Shown: positions 1-10,390, counted from the first letter of the stretch. The stretch: 31,714 nucleotides of DNA from Prorocentrum cordatum (GCA_963575745.1 CAUYUJ010015746.1:283485-315198); one strand, 5' to 3'. Numbers and translations: made by a program. Notes: generated from the sequence alone by a model not told the origin.

Positions 1-184
1 ATGCTGCTGCTGGTGATGATGGTGAGTGTGAATGCGCGAGTGCCTGAGTGTGTCAGTGACGAATAGAGGAGGTGATGATGATTGTGATGATGGTGATGAT
101 GCTTATGATGATGCTGCTGATGGTGGTGATGATGATGATGGTGAGGTTGATGGTCATGTTGATGCTGCTGATGATGCTGCTGAC

Positions 185-228
<44 letters not shown>

Positions 229-371
229 CGATCATTATGATGATGCTGATGATTATGATGATGCTGCTGCTTCTGCTGATGATGATGATGATGATGATGA
301 TGAGGATGATGATGCTGATGAGGATGTTGATCAGGATGATGATGAGTATGAGTATGAGTATGAGTATGAGT

Positions 372-424
<53 letters not shown>

Positions 425-585
425 GGTGGTGATGATGATGATGGTGGTGGTGATGATGATGATGATGACGGTGATGATGATAATTCATGATGATGGTGAT
501 GCTGATGATGATGCTGATGATGATGATGATGATGCTGATGCTGCTGCTGATGATGATGAGTATGAGTATGAGTATGAGTATGAGT

Positions 586-633
<48 letters not shown>

Positions 634-652
634 CTGATGCTGATGCTGATGC

Positions 653-723
<71 letters not shown>

Positions 724-725
724 GT
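1..725. repeat. TGA/ATG trinucleotide microsatellite block
   Basis: Almost the whole stretch is imperfect TGATGA repeat with short GTG and CTG runs. Two blocks of five GAGTAT hexamers (344-373 and 558-587), each flanked by TGATGATGA, look like an internal duplication. All reading frames stay open because the repeat encodes runs of D, M or S/I; this is not evidence of a gene. Confidence 0.95.
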
Positions 726-761
726 TTCCTGTTCCTGTTCCTGTTCCTGTTCCTGTTCCTG
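726..761. repeat. (TTCCTG)6 hexanucleotide repeat
   Basis: Six perfect TTCCTG copies directly follow the TGA-type microsatellite and end the first low-complexity block. Confidence 0.95.
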
Positions 762-807
762 CGCGGGGTGTCTAGAGAAACGATAATCCCCTTAGGATGT
801 GGGAAAC

Positions 808-905
808 CGCGATGGGAAGAGATGGGTGGGATGGGGTAGGAAGTCCGATGTGGCGCGAGCGCATCGAGCTTGTCCCGTCCCCCTGTCCTCTCCTCCTTCC
901 TGCCT
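808..905. repeat. Dispersed repeat, copy 1 (partner 13952-14045)
   Basis: The segment shares a GATGGGA-rich lead, the core TGGCGCGAGCGC, then CAGCTTGTC-like sequence and a CCTCCTCC tail with 13952-14045, in the same orientation. Read on the minus strand, both copies keep a similar peptide (DKLxALAPxR), but this is most simply explained by nucleotide similarity. The boundaries are approximate. Confidence 0.7.
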
Positions 906-964
906 CCTCCCTCCTGCCTCCTCCCTGCTTGGTTGCTCCTCCCTCCCTCCATGTTTCCTCTTCC

Positions 965-1530
965 CACTTCAGCAACACCCCCCCTCAATGGGGGTCTTCG
1001 GAAGGGTGTTCGAACGGGTACGGGGGTTGGGAAGCCGCCTCGGGTGGGGGGGGTCCTGGGGGTAAAAACACACCCGGACCCCACTCAAAGAGTGTCCAGG
1101 GGGGGGGGGGGGAGGAGGGGGGGGGGGCGTGGGGGATCTGTGAGGAAATGTCTTTTCCGACCCCGTTCGAAGGGGTGCTCGATGGGGCTTCCGGGTGGCT
1201 CGGGGGCGGGTTCGGGAGAGGGGTCGCCCCCCTCAGGGCGGGGCCAGGGGGTCCGATCCTTCCAGCCCACTTCAGAGGGGGGTGTGGCCCTTTCAGAGCC
1301 GCCATCAAGAAGGGTTCGGGGGGTGCCCGGGGGGAACGCTCCCCCGCACCCCCCTCAAGGGAGGCTCGGGGGTTTGTGGGGGGGGTAAAAACGAACCCCC
1401 TCAAGGTGGGTTTTGGGGGGGGGGGGGGGTGCTGGGAGTAAAACCGCCGAGCCTTCTCGAGAGAGCTTCGGAGGGTTTTTGGGGGGATCAACCCCCCGAA
1501 CCCCCTCTGAAGGGGGTTCGGGGGGGAGGA
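965..1530. repeat. Array of short GC-rich hairpins
   Basis: A palindromic motif of the form CCCCCTCNAAGGGGG, often followed by TTCGGGGG, recurs about nine times in diverged form (near 977, 1078, 1160, 1267, 1300, 1346, 1394, 1455 and 1495) at irregular spacing of about 40-100 bp. The copy at 1495-1525 is the best hairpin. Long G runs (for example 1099-1128) separate some copies. Open frames here are not periodic in codon use and are discounted. Confidence 0.7.
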
Positions 1531-2049
1531 GTTTCCATTCTTGCTCCCTGTCCGCGGGACAGGACTTCCTGAACGAGAGAAGGAGCGAACGCGCACTTGA
1601 AGCAAGACGATGGTGAGGATGACGATGCCGTCAAGGGTGATCAGCGGCAAGATTGAAATGGTCGACATCCTGGCGAATTTTCTCGTGCTTCCTGCAGCTT
1701 TTTTGTCTCAAGTAAGCTAGTGGGACAACCTCTGCCCGCTGACTGATACTCATCACGCAGTCTTACATCGAACGCCTTGCGGCGACATCCGAGCACGCGA
1801 GCCCTGTGACTTCCTTTTTCTCCTCGCGTCTGCACGTTCATCTTTTCTGCGGCATGGGGCTCTCCTGGCTCGACCCAGCTCGGAGGGCTGGCACGGCATT
1901 GCGTGTGCCTCGGGTCACGACGGCACACGCGAAGGGCATGCGCGGTGTATATGATTGTTCGACTTTTTGTGAGCCGACGTAGGTGTCGACGTGCCGGGCA
2001 TGAGTTGGGCTTGAGCCGGGACCGAGTCGGGGGCTGAGACCTGTTCCTG
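1531..2049. other. Intergenic, no recognised feature
   Basis: This stretch has mixed composition with no simple repeat. A long minus-strand open frame (1641-2453) crosses it, but it runs through the GAC tract as poly-arginine and shows no domain I recognise. I see no gene. Confidence 0.5.
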
Positions 2050-2050
2050 A

Positions 2051-2081
2051 TGAGGACGACGACGACGACGCCGACGACGAA

Positions 2082-2131
<50 letters not shown>
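2051..2131. repeat. (GAC/CGA)n microsatellite
   Basis: The tract is nearly pure GAC trinucleotide repeat, broken only at GCC and AAG units. Confidence 0.95.
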
Positions 2132-2467
2132 GGGAGGCCACGTCTCTCGGGACGCGAGGCCAGTCCCAGAGTGTCCTGGGGAATTTCGCTCCAGATTTCG
2201 AGGTGAAGGTCGTGCGGATTTTTTGGGGCCAGGAAGGAAGACTAAAGAAAATTCTACGTGGAATTCGCTTCGTTTTTCGCTCGCCAGTTCGGGGTCTTGC
2301 GTTGACAGAAATCCACGCCAAGAATCCGCTGCAGCACGTCTGCAAGGTCGGTGCAGCGACGATTCGATTCGGGCCGATCCACCGGTGCCGGCTGGGCCAG
2401 CCTGTCAGGTCATGCCCGCAGCAGGAAACAACATCATAGCTTCGACGACACACGGTTTACGTAGTCT

Positions 2468-2803
2468 TCAGGTTGATGTCGTCGGTGTCCGAGGAGGGCG
2501 TCGTCGCACGTGCGTTCTGGCTGGAGCAGTGGGGCTGGCAGTCGCCCGCGTTGCGCGCGATTCAGATGTTATCGCCATTTCCGTCGCAGTCCTTGCCGTT
2601 GCCACAGCGCCTCTGAGTACAGCGCGCACACTTCGTGCGCGCGTCGCGCGCATGTGGCGCTCCGCGCGTAAAAAACTGCGGCGCTCCGCACTGCACCGTG
2701 TCATTGGCCGTTGCGATGCAGAGCATTGAGTTGCATCTCCCATGTGCGCGCGGGCACCGAAGGCACAGGTCCCATGGCCATGGCGCGCGGACGCCCGAAA
2801 CAT
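2468..2803 (-). other. Possible cysteine-rich coding segment (weak)
   Basis: The minus strand is open here. Nearby minus-strand frames contain clustered cysteines, including a CARCTQRRCGNGKDCDGNGD stretch around 2570-2640. I do not recognise a family. The reading would need a frame change or splicing to join with the cysteine-rich segment at 2818-3390. It could equally be chance in GC-rich DNA. Confidence 0.15.
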
Positions 2804-2817
2804 CTCCGTGACACAGC

Positions 2818-3390
2818 TCAGGACGTTTGGCTGAAAATAGTTTCCGCGGCGTAGCTCTCCATCCGTTGCAGGGTCGCGGGGCGTGGTGTGGTGTTCATTT
2901 TGTTGACGCCGTCCGGCGCAGGGGGGTGGTCCACGAGCGCGGTCTCAACCCGCCCCAGGGTCGCGGGGCACGTGGAGGCGTCGCATGTCTCTCGACACTC
3001 AGAGGTGGTGCGACAGGGGCGGTCCCCGAGCGCAGAGGACACGGAGTCGGAGGCACGCGCTGGGGACTCCTCGATGCAGCAGCTGTCGCGGCCGGGAGGA
3101 GGACACTGGGCCTCCTGCTCGCCCTGCACGAGGCCGCGCCTGACAGAGGGGGGCGACACAGCTCCGCCGATCCTCGCGAGCGTTCGGCGCGGGTCGACCG
3201 TCGGAGGGGGTGCGCCCGCCCCCCCCTCCTTAAGGAGCGCGCGCCGGCCGGGAGCCGAAGCGGCGGGCCCCGCCGTGGCCACGAGGGGGGCTGCCAGAGG
3301 GGCCCGACGGCCAGGGGGCGTTGCGACAGATGGCCCCGCCTGCTCCCGCCCCCTCCTTACTTCACCACCCACCAAACCACCCCAACCCAA
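2818..3390 (-). other. Possible cysteine-rich exon, minus strand
   Basis: A 190-residue minus-strand open frame ends in a stretch with many cysteines (QCPPPGRDSCC, then PCRTTSECRETCDASTCP). About 85% of the third codon positions I read by eye in the last 100 codons are G or C. A short repeat, PATLGR/PATLQR, comes from a 30-nt internal duplication. The upstream end runs into the foldback element at 3363, so the first methionine is not credible as a start. It may be the last exon of a secreted or extracellular cysteine-rich protein ending at the TGA near 2818. The plus-strand frames are also open, so confidence is low. No family is assigned. Confidence 0.25.
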
Positions 3391-3537
3391 CCCGAAGGCC
3401 CAAATTTATCCTCGATTTCCAGTGGGGGGGGGTCGGGGAACGTTGAAAAAACACATGGTATCCGTACCCCCCCCAACCCGAAATTCGGGTCAAATTCGGG
3501 TCTTCGGGTTGGGTTGGGGTGGTCTGGTAGGTAGTCA
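3363..3537. mobile_element. MITE-like foldback element with TTACTT duplication
   Basis: The terminal inverted repeats match at 26 of 27 positions in their core: 3371-3397 (CCACCCCAACCCAACCCGAA) against the reverse complement of 3503-3529. Weaker pairing extends to the outer ends. TTACTT occurs directly outside both ends (3357-3362 and 3538-3543) and is a plausible 6-bp target-site duplication. There is no coding capacity. Confidence 0.75.
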
Positions 3538-3540
3538 TTA

Positions 3541-3702
3541 CTTGCCAGCCTGGAACGTATCCCTATCCCTATGCTGGGCATCTCCTCATCACGATGCCAA
3601 TCTTAGGGGTTCCCTTATTTTTTGAGGGCGCATCCCTAAGATCGTCATCGCCTTTTGGCGTGCCAATCTTAGGGATCGGGACACGTTCGAGGCTGGTAAC
3701 TT
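3541..3702. mobile_element. Foldback element with nested inverted repeats
   Basis: The left arm from 3541 (TTGCCAGCCTGGAACGTATC) pairs with the right arm ending near 3702, whose reverse complement reads GTTACCAGCCTCGAACGTGT. Inside is a second hairpin at 3591-3651 built on ATCTTAGGG/CCCTAAGAT. The element directly abuts the preceding foldback element, whose right-hand TTACTT overlaps this left end. Confidence 0.65.
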
Positions 3703-4440
3703 GCGGCGACACAAGAATCAACGGTGGCACACTATGGCACTGGGATCGGCGGATCGATCCGGCGATTCGATCCAGGCCCGCGACGACGCCGCGGCCTCCC
3801 TCGGGGCCGGCCGCCATTCTCGGCGTCCGGGGGCTGCCTTCGGGCGCCCGCGGGTCCGCCGAGAAGCACATATGCGGGAGGAGAGGCAGGCATTGCAGGG
3901 TGGGGGTCGGCAGTTCCAGGGGCGTCGGGGGTCTGGGTGCCGCGGCTCGTGCTCCTTCCTGGCATCCCGCGCCACGCTCGGAGATCTTGGGTCCTCCCTT
4001 GGCGCCGTCCTTGCGCACGAAGTGCCTTGGCGCCTCGCACAAGGGTGCCGTTTTTTCCTCGTCCTCCTTCCTGTTCCTCCTTCCCCTCCTCCTCCTCCTC
4101 CTTTTCCTCCTTTTCCTCCCCCTCCTCTTATCTTCAAGCAGAATTGTTTCAATCACGCAGCGCTCTGGAACGCTGGCGGCAGCCGAGACATCCTCCGGAC
4201 CCGCCGGTTTGCAGAGCTTCCGACGTAGTTCGATTCTATGTTATTTTCCCGCTCTTCCACACCCCAGGGCCCCCGACGCAGTGATTTGTTGCGGACGTGG
4301 GCTCCTGGAATGTCTGGACCCTTTGGACTGGTGTTTCATCCCGACCTGTCTCTTAACTTAACGCTCCGAAGACTGGGCTGGGGGCTCCAGGGGGCCGTCA
4401 GTTGCAAAACACTTCCAGCCGTTTTTTTCACGACGTTACG
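3703..4440. other. Intergenic, no recognised gene
   Basis: Several overlapping open frames exist on both strands, but none has recognisable domains. A CCTCCTCC-rich pyrimidine tract lies at about 4061-4130. A stretch at 4318-4352 (TTTGGACTGGTGTTTCATCC) resembles 8030-8055, so it is part of a dispersed repeat. Confidence 0.5.
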
Positions 4441-5080
4441 GGGTCTGGGTCCAGGGGTCAGGGCTCATTTCGACTCCTTCTGTTCGATCCGATTCGATTT
4501 CGACGGCTTCCGATTCCGATCCGATTTTCCGTTTTATGAGCGAAAGCCGAATTAGCCTGCCGATTTCCGCCGATTCGGCTTCTCCCGACTCGACTGCCGA
4601 TTTCCGTCGATCCGAATCACTTCGATCGCCGATCTGACTTATCGATTCGATTTGGGCTCCCCTGAGAGTGGAAACTCAACATATGGACCAATCCTGGGGT
4701 GCGCTCCGGCGAGCGTGTCGAAGCGGATCTCGGCCTGTGAGGAGGACTCGGAGCTTTCCAGAGGCCCAAGGATAGCGACCCTCGATCCCTCGATCCCTGG
4801 TCCTCCTCCTGGATCCCTGCTCCTCGATACTCCTCGGTCCTCCTCGATCCTCGATCCTCCCCGATCCTTGATCCTCGATCCTCCTCGATCCCTGAGCCTC
4901 GCTCCTCCGCGATCCTCCTCGATCCTCGACCCTCGACTTCCACGAGCCTCGACCCTCGAATCTCCTTCCCGCCTCGACGTCGGCACGCGCCAGGGTGGCC
5001 GCGCGCCTGGTGCCGCCCGCCGCGCCGGGCGCGTCGAAGCCCGCCGACCTGCCCGTGCCCTCACGGGGGCCAGCGGATAA
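4441..5080. repeat. Degenerate GATTCGA and TCCTCGATCC repeats
   Basis: 4480-4660 is a degenerate run of CGATTCGATTTC/CCGATTTCCG units. 4770-4980 is a run of TCCTCGATCC units. The same two repeat types recur at 28920-29110 and 29985-30150 (GATTCGA type) and at 27610-27845 (TCCTCGATCC type), so these are dispersed satellite-like families. Confidence 0.8.
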
Positions 5081-5141
5081 ATACTTGTCCTTTCACCGAT
5101 TCACCTCATGCCGAGGAAGGAAACACGCCATTATCGACTAG

Positions 5142-5310
5142 ACGTAAGAGTGACCTTTCGCCGGAGTGACCTTTGGTGCGGGCACAGATGGGCCCTTAGA
5201 TGGCTGAAAGCGAAGCGGTAGCAGCGGCTTGCGCGCCCAGGTCTGGTCCCCCCGCGTCCCCCAAAAAGCCGCGCACCAAAGGTCACTCTTGCCCAGGGTC
5301 ACTCTTGCGT
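5142..5310. mobile_element. Foldback element with AGTGACCTTTGGTGCG arms
   Basis: The left arm carries two tandem AGAGTGACC-type units at 5142-5180. The right arm (5271-5310) is their reverse complement (CGCACCAAAGGTCACTCTTG). The arms are about 38 bp and imperfect in the middle. I see no convincing target-site duplication and no coding capacity. Confidence 0.65.
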
Positions 5311-5342
5311 GTAGCCGAATTACACAAGAGAAAAAACCCAAT

Positions 5343-5590
5343 CAGTGGATGGTTTGAAGTGGGATCGACAAAGAGAGATCGATAAAAGGTATAGGGAGAT
5401 CGACCGGGAACCCGGGAAATCTCGGAACCCACCGAAAGCGGCCCAGAACCAAGAGCCAGGAACCCGGGGACCCGGAGCCAGGAACCCAGGAACCCAGTCG
5501 GTCACCAACATCGGCGGGGCACTCTCGCCAGACCTTCCGATTTCTGCCAGGACCCCTTCGGTGCAGGCACTGATCTGGGAATCAGCTTCT
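5343..5590. other. Short degenerate repeats, no gene
   Basis: The stretch contains AGAGATCGA-type units near 5370-5405 and repeated AGGAACCCGG/AGGAACCCAG units near 5405-5500. Nothing here looks coding. Confidence 0.5.
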
Positions 5591-5858
5591 GGCTCTCCGC
5601 GCGGGTTCCTTGGACCTGCGCTGGAGCCCTGCCCTGGCGGCGCCTCCTCCTCCTCCTCCTCCTCCTCCTCCCTCCTCCTCCGTCCTCCTCTCCTCCTCCT
5701 CCCCTCCTCCTCCTCCTCCCCCTCCTCCTCCTCCTCCTCTCCTCCTCCTCCTCCTCCTCCTCCTCCTCCTCCTCCTCCTCCCCTGGCGCGCTCCGCGGCA
5801 GGCTCCGCGCGCCAGGGAGGGGGTCCAGCGCAGATCCAAGAAATCCGCGCGGAGCGCC
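5591..5858. mobile_element. Foldback family 2, copy a, expanded by (CTC)n
   Basis: The left arm (CTCCGCGCGGGTTCCTTGGA) and right arm (TCCAAGAAATCCGCGCGGAG) are inverted copies sharing a GGATTTCTTGGATCTGCGC core with copies at 9817, 12827 and 18902. An inner palindrome of the type CCCTGGCGCG/CGCGCCAGGG is also present. About 140 bp of CTC microsatellite (5643-5781) has grown inside the element. It is non-coding. Confidence 0.8.
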
Positions 5859-6136
5859 AAAAATTTACAGTTGGTTCGTGTCCGCCGGCGTTCACTGTTG
5901 AACGCCGGCGGCGACTCAGACTCGTTCGACGTGGAACGATTTGGACGTTTCGGAAGCGGCCGATTGCTCAAGGTTGAACGATCCCCGCGGTGTCAGAAGC
6001 CAGCGCCGAAAGTCGGCACGCGAACCTGCCGCATGGTGTTTTTTCTTCCTGTGCCGACAAATCCGCAGAAGGCACCTGCCCCTCAGATCCAGGCGTTGCA
6101 GTCTCTCTGTCGCCCAGGGCAGTTTCGCCGGGTTGA
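5859..6136. other. Intergenic, no recognised gene
   Basis: A short hairpin lies near 5883-5913 (CCGCCGGCGTTCA/TGAACGCCGGCGG). The 5971-6015 stretch resembles 9555-9600; both lie near a family 1 or related foldback element, which suggests a larger duplicated unit. Confidence 0.5.
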
Positions 6137-6285
6137 GTCGGGCATGTCCCTCCAAGGGACGAGTACAAAAAACAACAAAAAATAGTCAGGGGACGGTTTT
6201 CCTACCATTTTTGATTACTCTTGGGCATTGTTTAATTATTTTTTGCTTCTCTTCCAAAATCCGTCTGTAGGGGGACATGCCCGAC
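6137..6285. mobile_element. Foldback family 1, copy 1
   Basis: The left end GTCGGGCATGTCCC is inverted at the right end as GGGGGACATGCCCGAC. The inside is AT-rich and carries the family landmark AATAGTC, AGGGGACGG, then a TTTTT run. Its length (149 bp) fits the intact form of the copy split at 15461/17289. I can define no target-site duplication. Confidence 0.8.
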
Positions 6286-8520
6286 CGAAGGTTCGGGCCC
6301 TGGGGCCACAGAGCGATCCGGCCGGAAGAATTCGGCAGAACGGTGGGGTCTATGGCTTTGGTCGGATTTCTCGCGAGGAGGTTTGTTTTGTGCACCGTCG
6401 GATCTCAGGGGGGGGCACTACCACCGTGTTTGACCAGTGCCATCCAGGGATGGTGTGCAGGCCTGTTTCAAGCAGTGGCGAAGCGTCCTGGCGTGCCTAT
6501 AGTCCTGCCGAACAATGCTCTGAGAACCTTTGGTGGTTCCCACGAAATGTTCTTGCAACATTTCTGGCTGGGACTGTCTTGTTTTCATCGGGTCTATGTT
6601 CTAAGAACGTTGTTCTTGTTCTTAGAACGTGTCTGGGTTCTACGAACATGTCGTGGTAGGACGATAGGAATTGCCGGGACGGTCGGTCCTTGCTCAACTG
6701 TTGGCGTACGGGCCCCTGGGGGGCGAAGCCGCCGCGCCAGGGCCCCAGGATGGTCCCGGCCCGGCGCGGTGGCGGTGTCCTGGTGCCTTCCGCGCAGCAC
6801 CCGTGGCGATGGCGAGCACCAGCGTCCAGAAGTGCACGAGGGGCGGCGGTCTTGCCGAAGAACAGCAGGTGCCGAGGGTCCAAGTCGCAAGCGTGTGTGC
6901 GTGTGTGGGCAAGTTGTAACGCCGTGCAGTCAACCCGAACAGTGAGGATGGGCAACCTTCCCAGGGGTACCCTGGCATCCTTGCCTCTCCTCGGTCCAGC
7001 CTTCGCCACTTTCGTCGGCCGCGCCGCGCCGGAAAAGCTTCGAAGTGGGCGTCCAAGGCCCTTGCATCCTTATCGCTTATCCTTACCATACGGGTTGACT
7101 GTAGCCCCAGTCAGTTCGACGCGCGAGCGGATCGCCTCTGCCGCGCCACGACGGGAAATTGTGTGTGTGTGTGTCGCCGGGGCTCCTCCTCTTCCTCCGT
7201 GCATGGCGGCTTTTGCATACAGCCTGTCCCCTGTTGCCGATCCGCCCGGGCAGTCACCGTCTGCCCAGCTTCCGACGCAAAACGTGTGTGTGTGTCAGTG
7301 TGTGGTCTTTCCGTTTCTTTTCCACCGCTGCTATCGCGTTGGCCTCGCTTCCGCGCGTTTTCGTCTGCCAAGGCTTCGCCGTTCCGCTGCCGCTGCCGTT
7401 TTCTCGCTTCGCTGGGTGCCTTCGCCACTGGCTCTAGTCGGCCGCGCTCTTGTGTGTCCGCTGCCCTTTGGCCCATCTGAGGAGAAAGCTTGTGGTCTTC
7501 CATTGCTCCTGTGCTTAATGTTCCTGCGCGTGTTTGATTTTTGATGCCCCTGGGTGGGCTATGCCCGTCTGGATGTCAGCTCGTAGCCAGCCGCAGCCAG
7601 CCATCAAGTCTCGGCACGCTGATCGCACTTTCCCTTCGCCGTGCTGTCGGCTTCCCTTTGGTACGCATGCGTCTGTTGGCTTGTCTACAGCTTGCTTCTT
7701 TGGCGTCGCGCCCTGTTCGTGTCATGGTCCAGCGCGTTTGCATCAAAAGCGGGCGCCCGCCATTTGGCCCACCGTGGCCCCTCGTTCACCCCACCTACCA
7801 GTGGGGGGCTCCTCTGGCAGATTCAGCTGCAGATGGAGGACGCATGTGCCCATTCGCCGTTTGGAGCCGCTGCCTCGCCACATAGTCGATCCACCAGGTG
7901 TCGCCCGGGTGCCGCTTCGGCCTTTTCTTTGCCGTGCCATCGTGCGCCCTCTACGAGCTCACAGACATCCGACGGCGTGTTTTTTCCTCAGCGTGGCCCC
8001 CCAGAGGTCTGCTGGACCCCTTCCCGGGGACCGTTTGGACTGGCGTTTCGTCCCGAGTCGTTTTTGGACGGCCTCATGGCCAGGTGAGGGCTCCCAAAAG
8101 AAGAACATAGCGAAAGCCTTCCGCCGTGTTTTCGTACTGCTTGGTGTTGCGACGCAAGGATGCCAGTTTTTTTGGCTGTGCCAAGACTTCGGGGCTTCCC
8201 GCGCCGCGACTTCTTCAGCGGCGTCACTCCAACATACTAATAATATGTGTGTGTGTGTGATTGTGTGCGTGTGTGTGCGTCGCCCCCCCAGGGGCGACGC
8301 GCGCACCGAGAAATCTGATAGTACATGCGTCGCGGCGGGCACTCTCTGGCCCCACCTCTCGGGAAACGATACGCTACAAGATGCGTATACCGTATGTTCG
8401 GGTCGGACGCGCGCCTCCACGGATGACATATAGCATTATTACTATGTCTTCGTGCGCGCCCCATCTCATGACCCCCCAGCCCTCTGAGAAGTTCTTCTCG
8501 GCCCTCCCCGAAAACACACA
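6286..8520. other. Intergenic, no recognised gene
   Basis: An 11-bp-stem hairpin, GTTCTAAGAAC/GTTCTTAGAAC, lies at 6599-6629. GT dinucleotide runs occur near 6896-6908, 7159-7176, 7281-7296 and 8244-8280. Open frames of up to 299 codons cross the region (for example 7534-8433) without recognisable domains. 6951-7073 is a diverged copy of 9067-9183, sharing CCTTGCATCC landmarks at both ends. Confidence 0.5.
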
Positions 8521-9066
8521 GCAGTAAGCCTCCCGAGGAGCCCCGCCGCCTTCCGAGCAGGCCTTCTCCCTCTCACTCCCCCCCCCCCCCCTCGCCGCCG
8601 ATGGGGAGCGTCGCCTGGTGCGGGGCCCCTACGCGGGCCCTCGAGGACCTCTCGACCCGCCGCCTCTGCCCTGGCCCCCCTGCCCTATAGCCCCTCCGTG
8701 TATATCCCCCCGGAGAGCTCACGACCTCGTCCCGAGGACAGCCCTCGCGCGGGGCTGCTTTTTCTGAGGGCCCCCCCCTGGGGCCCGCAGCGCCCCCCCC
8801 CCCCCCCTCCCAGAGGCCCGAGCTCAAGGAGCAGGAAGTCAAAGCGCACAGCGAGTCATCGAGAACAGAAAGCCCTGGCCCTGATCACACAGTGGCGACG
8901 TCTCCTCACTGAGGTCCCCGTCTTCGCACTAGGGATGATCATTCTAGGCGGTTGGGTTCGATACATCTGCAGGAGAGAGCACCTATCCCCAATGTTCTCG
9001 GCCCTTCTGACTTGGGCCCCGTCCTAAAGGGTTAGGGGCCATTTTTTTGGGTTGATCAGTCAGGAT
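8521..9066. other. GC-rich intergenic DNA, no gene
   Basis: The stretch has C-rich runs (8578-8594 and 8793-8812) and no recognisable coding sequence. Confidence 0.5.
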
Positions 9067-9183
9067 GAGCAGCTTTCCAAGGTTGCCCTTGCATCCCTGC
9101 CCCTTCGGCCCATCCCCGACAGCTTTCGCTGGCCAGCCCCATTCGAAAGGTGTCGGCATGGCCTTCCGAGGCCCTTGCATCCT
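9067..9183. repeat. Dispersed repeat, partner of 6951-7073
   Basis: Both segments run in the same direction from an AACCTTCCCAGG-like start, through GGCATCCTTGCC/TGCATCCCTGCC, to a shared GGCCCTTGCATCCTT end. Similarity is moderate and read by eye. Confidence 0.55.
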
Positions 9184-9193
9184 TCTCTCACCG

Positions 9194-9334
9194 AGCGCGT
9201 TCCACTACTCGCAAACTGCCTACTCGCACAAGGCCCTAAAAACAATCGTCTGCCTCGATGTAATGTATCGCCAATTCCCCTCGGCGGATCCTGGCCATTT
9301 GCGAGTAGCTTCTTTGCGAGTAGTGGAACGCGCT
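9194..9334. mobile_element. Foldback element with 41-bp inverted ends
   Basis: The left end (9195-9235, GCGCGTTCCACTACTCGCAA onward) is nearly the exact reverse complement of the right end (9293-9333). Only a few positions in the CTGCC/GAAGC region differ. Each arm contains two CTACTCGCA units. It is non-coding and 141 bp long. Confidence 0.8.
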
Positions 9335-9603
9335 TGTCTATTCTCGTGCATCCTCATTCTGCGTTTTGGTCGTCTCCCACGCCATGATTTCTTGTGCCGC
9401 GGCGCCGGCAGGCCTTCTACGGCAGGTCCGCGCGTCCCGCGGCGACACGGCGGCGGCCCCGCCGCGCGGGCGCTCTCCAGGCCGAGCGCCGCGGGTGTGG
9501 CCCGGCATCGGCCAACGGGATGGCACGGCCTGGCGATCGGACAGCCGCCGACCGTTGAAGTTTGAGCGACCCACGCGGGGTCAGAAGCAGGCGCTGGTCT
9601 TAG
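9335..9603. other. Intergenic, no gene seen
   Basis: The stretch has mixed composition. Its 3' part resembles the sequence just left of foldback family 1 copy 1 (5971-6015). Confidence 0.4.
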
Positions 9604-9772
9604 GTCGGGCCTGTCCCCCTACAGGGGGATTGTCGGCGAAAAATAAAATGCCCCCAAAATAGTCCAAACATAGTCCAAAAATAGTCTGGGGACTATTTTT
9701 GGAGTATTTTTTGCCTGTTGGGGGCATTTTTGGGGTATTCTATATTTTTCGCCGAAAATTCCCCCACCGACG
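9604..9772. mobile_element. Foldback element, family 1 related, strongly palindromic
   Basis: The left end begins GTCGGGCCTGTCCCCC like family 1 and includes its AATAGTCTGGGGACTATTTT landmark. The long arms, however, are built on TCGGCGAAAAATA, with GCCCCCAAAA inside, inverted at 9719-9772. The right end has only the degraded CCCCCACCGAC. It is AT-rich within GC-rich surroundings. Confidence 0.7.
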
Positions 9773-9816
9773 TAACGCTGGTTGGAGAAGAGCGAGCGAC
9801 GCAAACATCCACTTGT

Positions 9817-9962
9817 GGCGCTCTCCGCGTGGATCTCTTAGAGATCCGCGCCTGGGGCCCCCCCGTGGCGGCGCCTCGCGCGCCGCCTCCCTGGCGCGCT
9901 CTCCGCGCGCCAGGGAGGGGGGGGGGGTCCAGCGCGGAGCCGAGAAGTCCGCGCGGAGCGCC
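9817..9962. mobile_element. Foldback family 2, copy b
   Basis: The arms GGCGCTCTCCGCGTGGATCT and, at the right, GTCCGCGCGGAGCGCC are inverted copies. An inner palindrome, CCTGGCGCGC/GCGCGCCAGG, lies at 9891-9917. The left arm also self-pairs (ATCTCTTAGAGAT). The whole unit could form a cruciform. It is non-coding. Confidence 0.8.
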
Positions 9963-9981
9963 CAAAGGTGAATGGTTCGGC

Positions 9982-10128
9982 CGTTTTTTTTTTGTTTTTT
10001 TTTTTTTGGTTTTTTTTTTTTTTTTTTGTTTTTGTTTTTTGTTTTGTTTTGTTAGTTTTTTTTTTTTCGTGTTCGTTTTGCTTGTTTTTTTTGTTTTGTC
10101 TTTTTTTCCCTCTTTTCTTTTCTGAACA
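9982..10128. repeat. T-rich tract with G interruptions
   Basis: The tract has long T runs separated by single G, GTT or C bases. The orientation could reflect an old poly(A) tail on the minus strand, but no retroelement adjoins it. Confidence 0.85.
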
Positions 10129-10390
10129 AGCGCTGGGGGCGTCACGGCACGAGCCTGCCGCTGGCTTCGGCCTCTCTGCCCGCCTCGCTCCCCTCGGGAG
10201 AGGGCGCTCTGTTCCGGTGCGCCCCGCCGCCGGTGCTTTTCTTCGGGCCCGCGTCCGCCCGCTCTCCGAGGCCTCGTCCGGTCGGCCCGTCGGGCCAGTG
10301 CGCCACCCAGGCTCCGAGGGAGCCGAGGCCAGACGTCCGCCCGGAGGGGCCTGCACCAGCGGGTCCGGATCGGATCTCTGCTGATCAGAG

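Noticed and set aside
1-839. Long open frames rich in D, M or S
   Set aside because: They are translations of a TGA/ATG microsatellite in every frame, with no domain and no codon bias.
9982-10128. Poly(A) tail of a minus-strand retrotransposon
   Set aside because: The T tract is full of G interruptions and has no adjoining retroelement coding sequence or target-site duplication.
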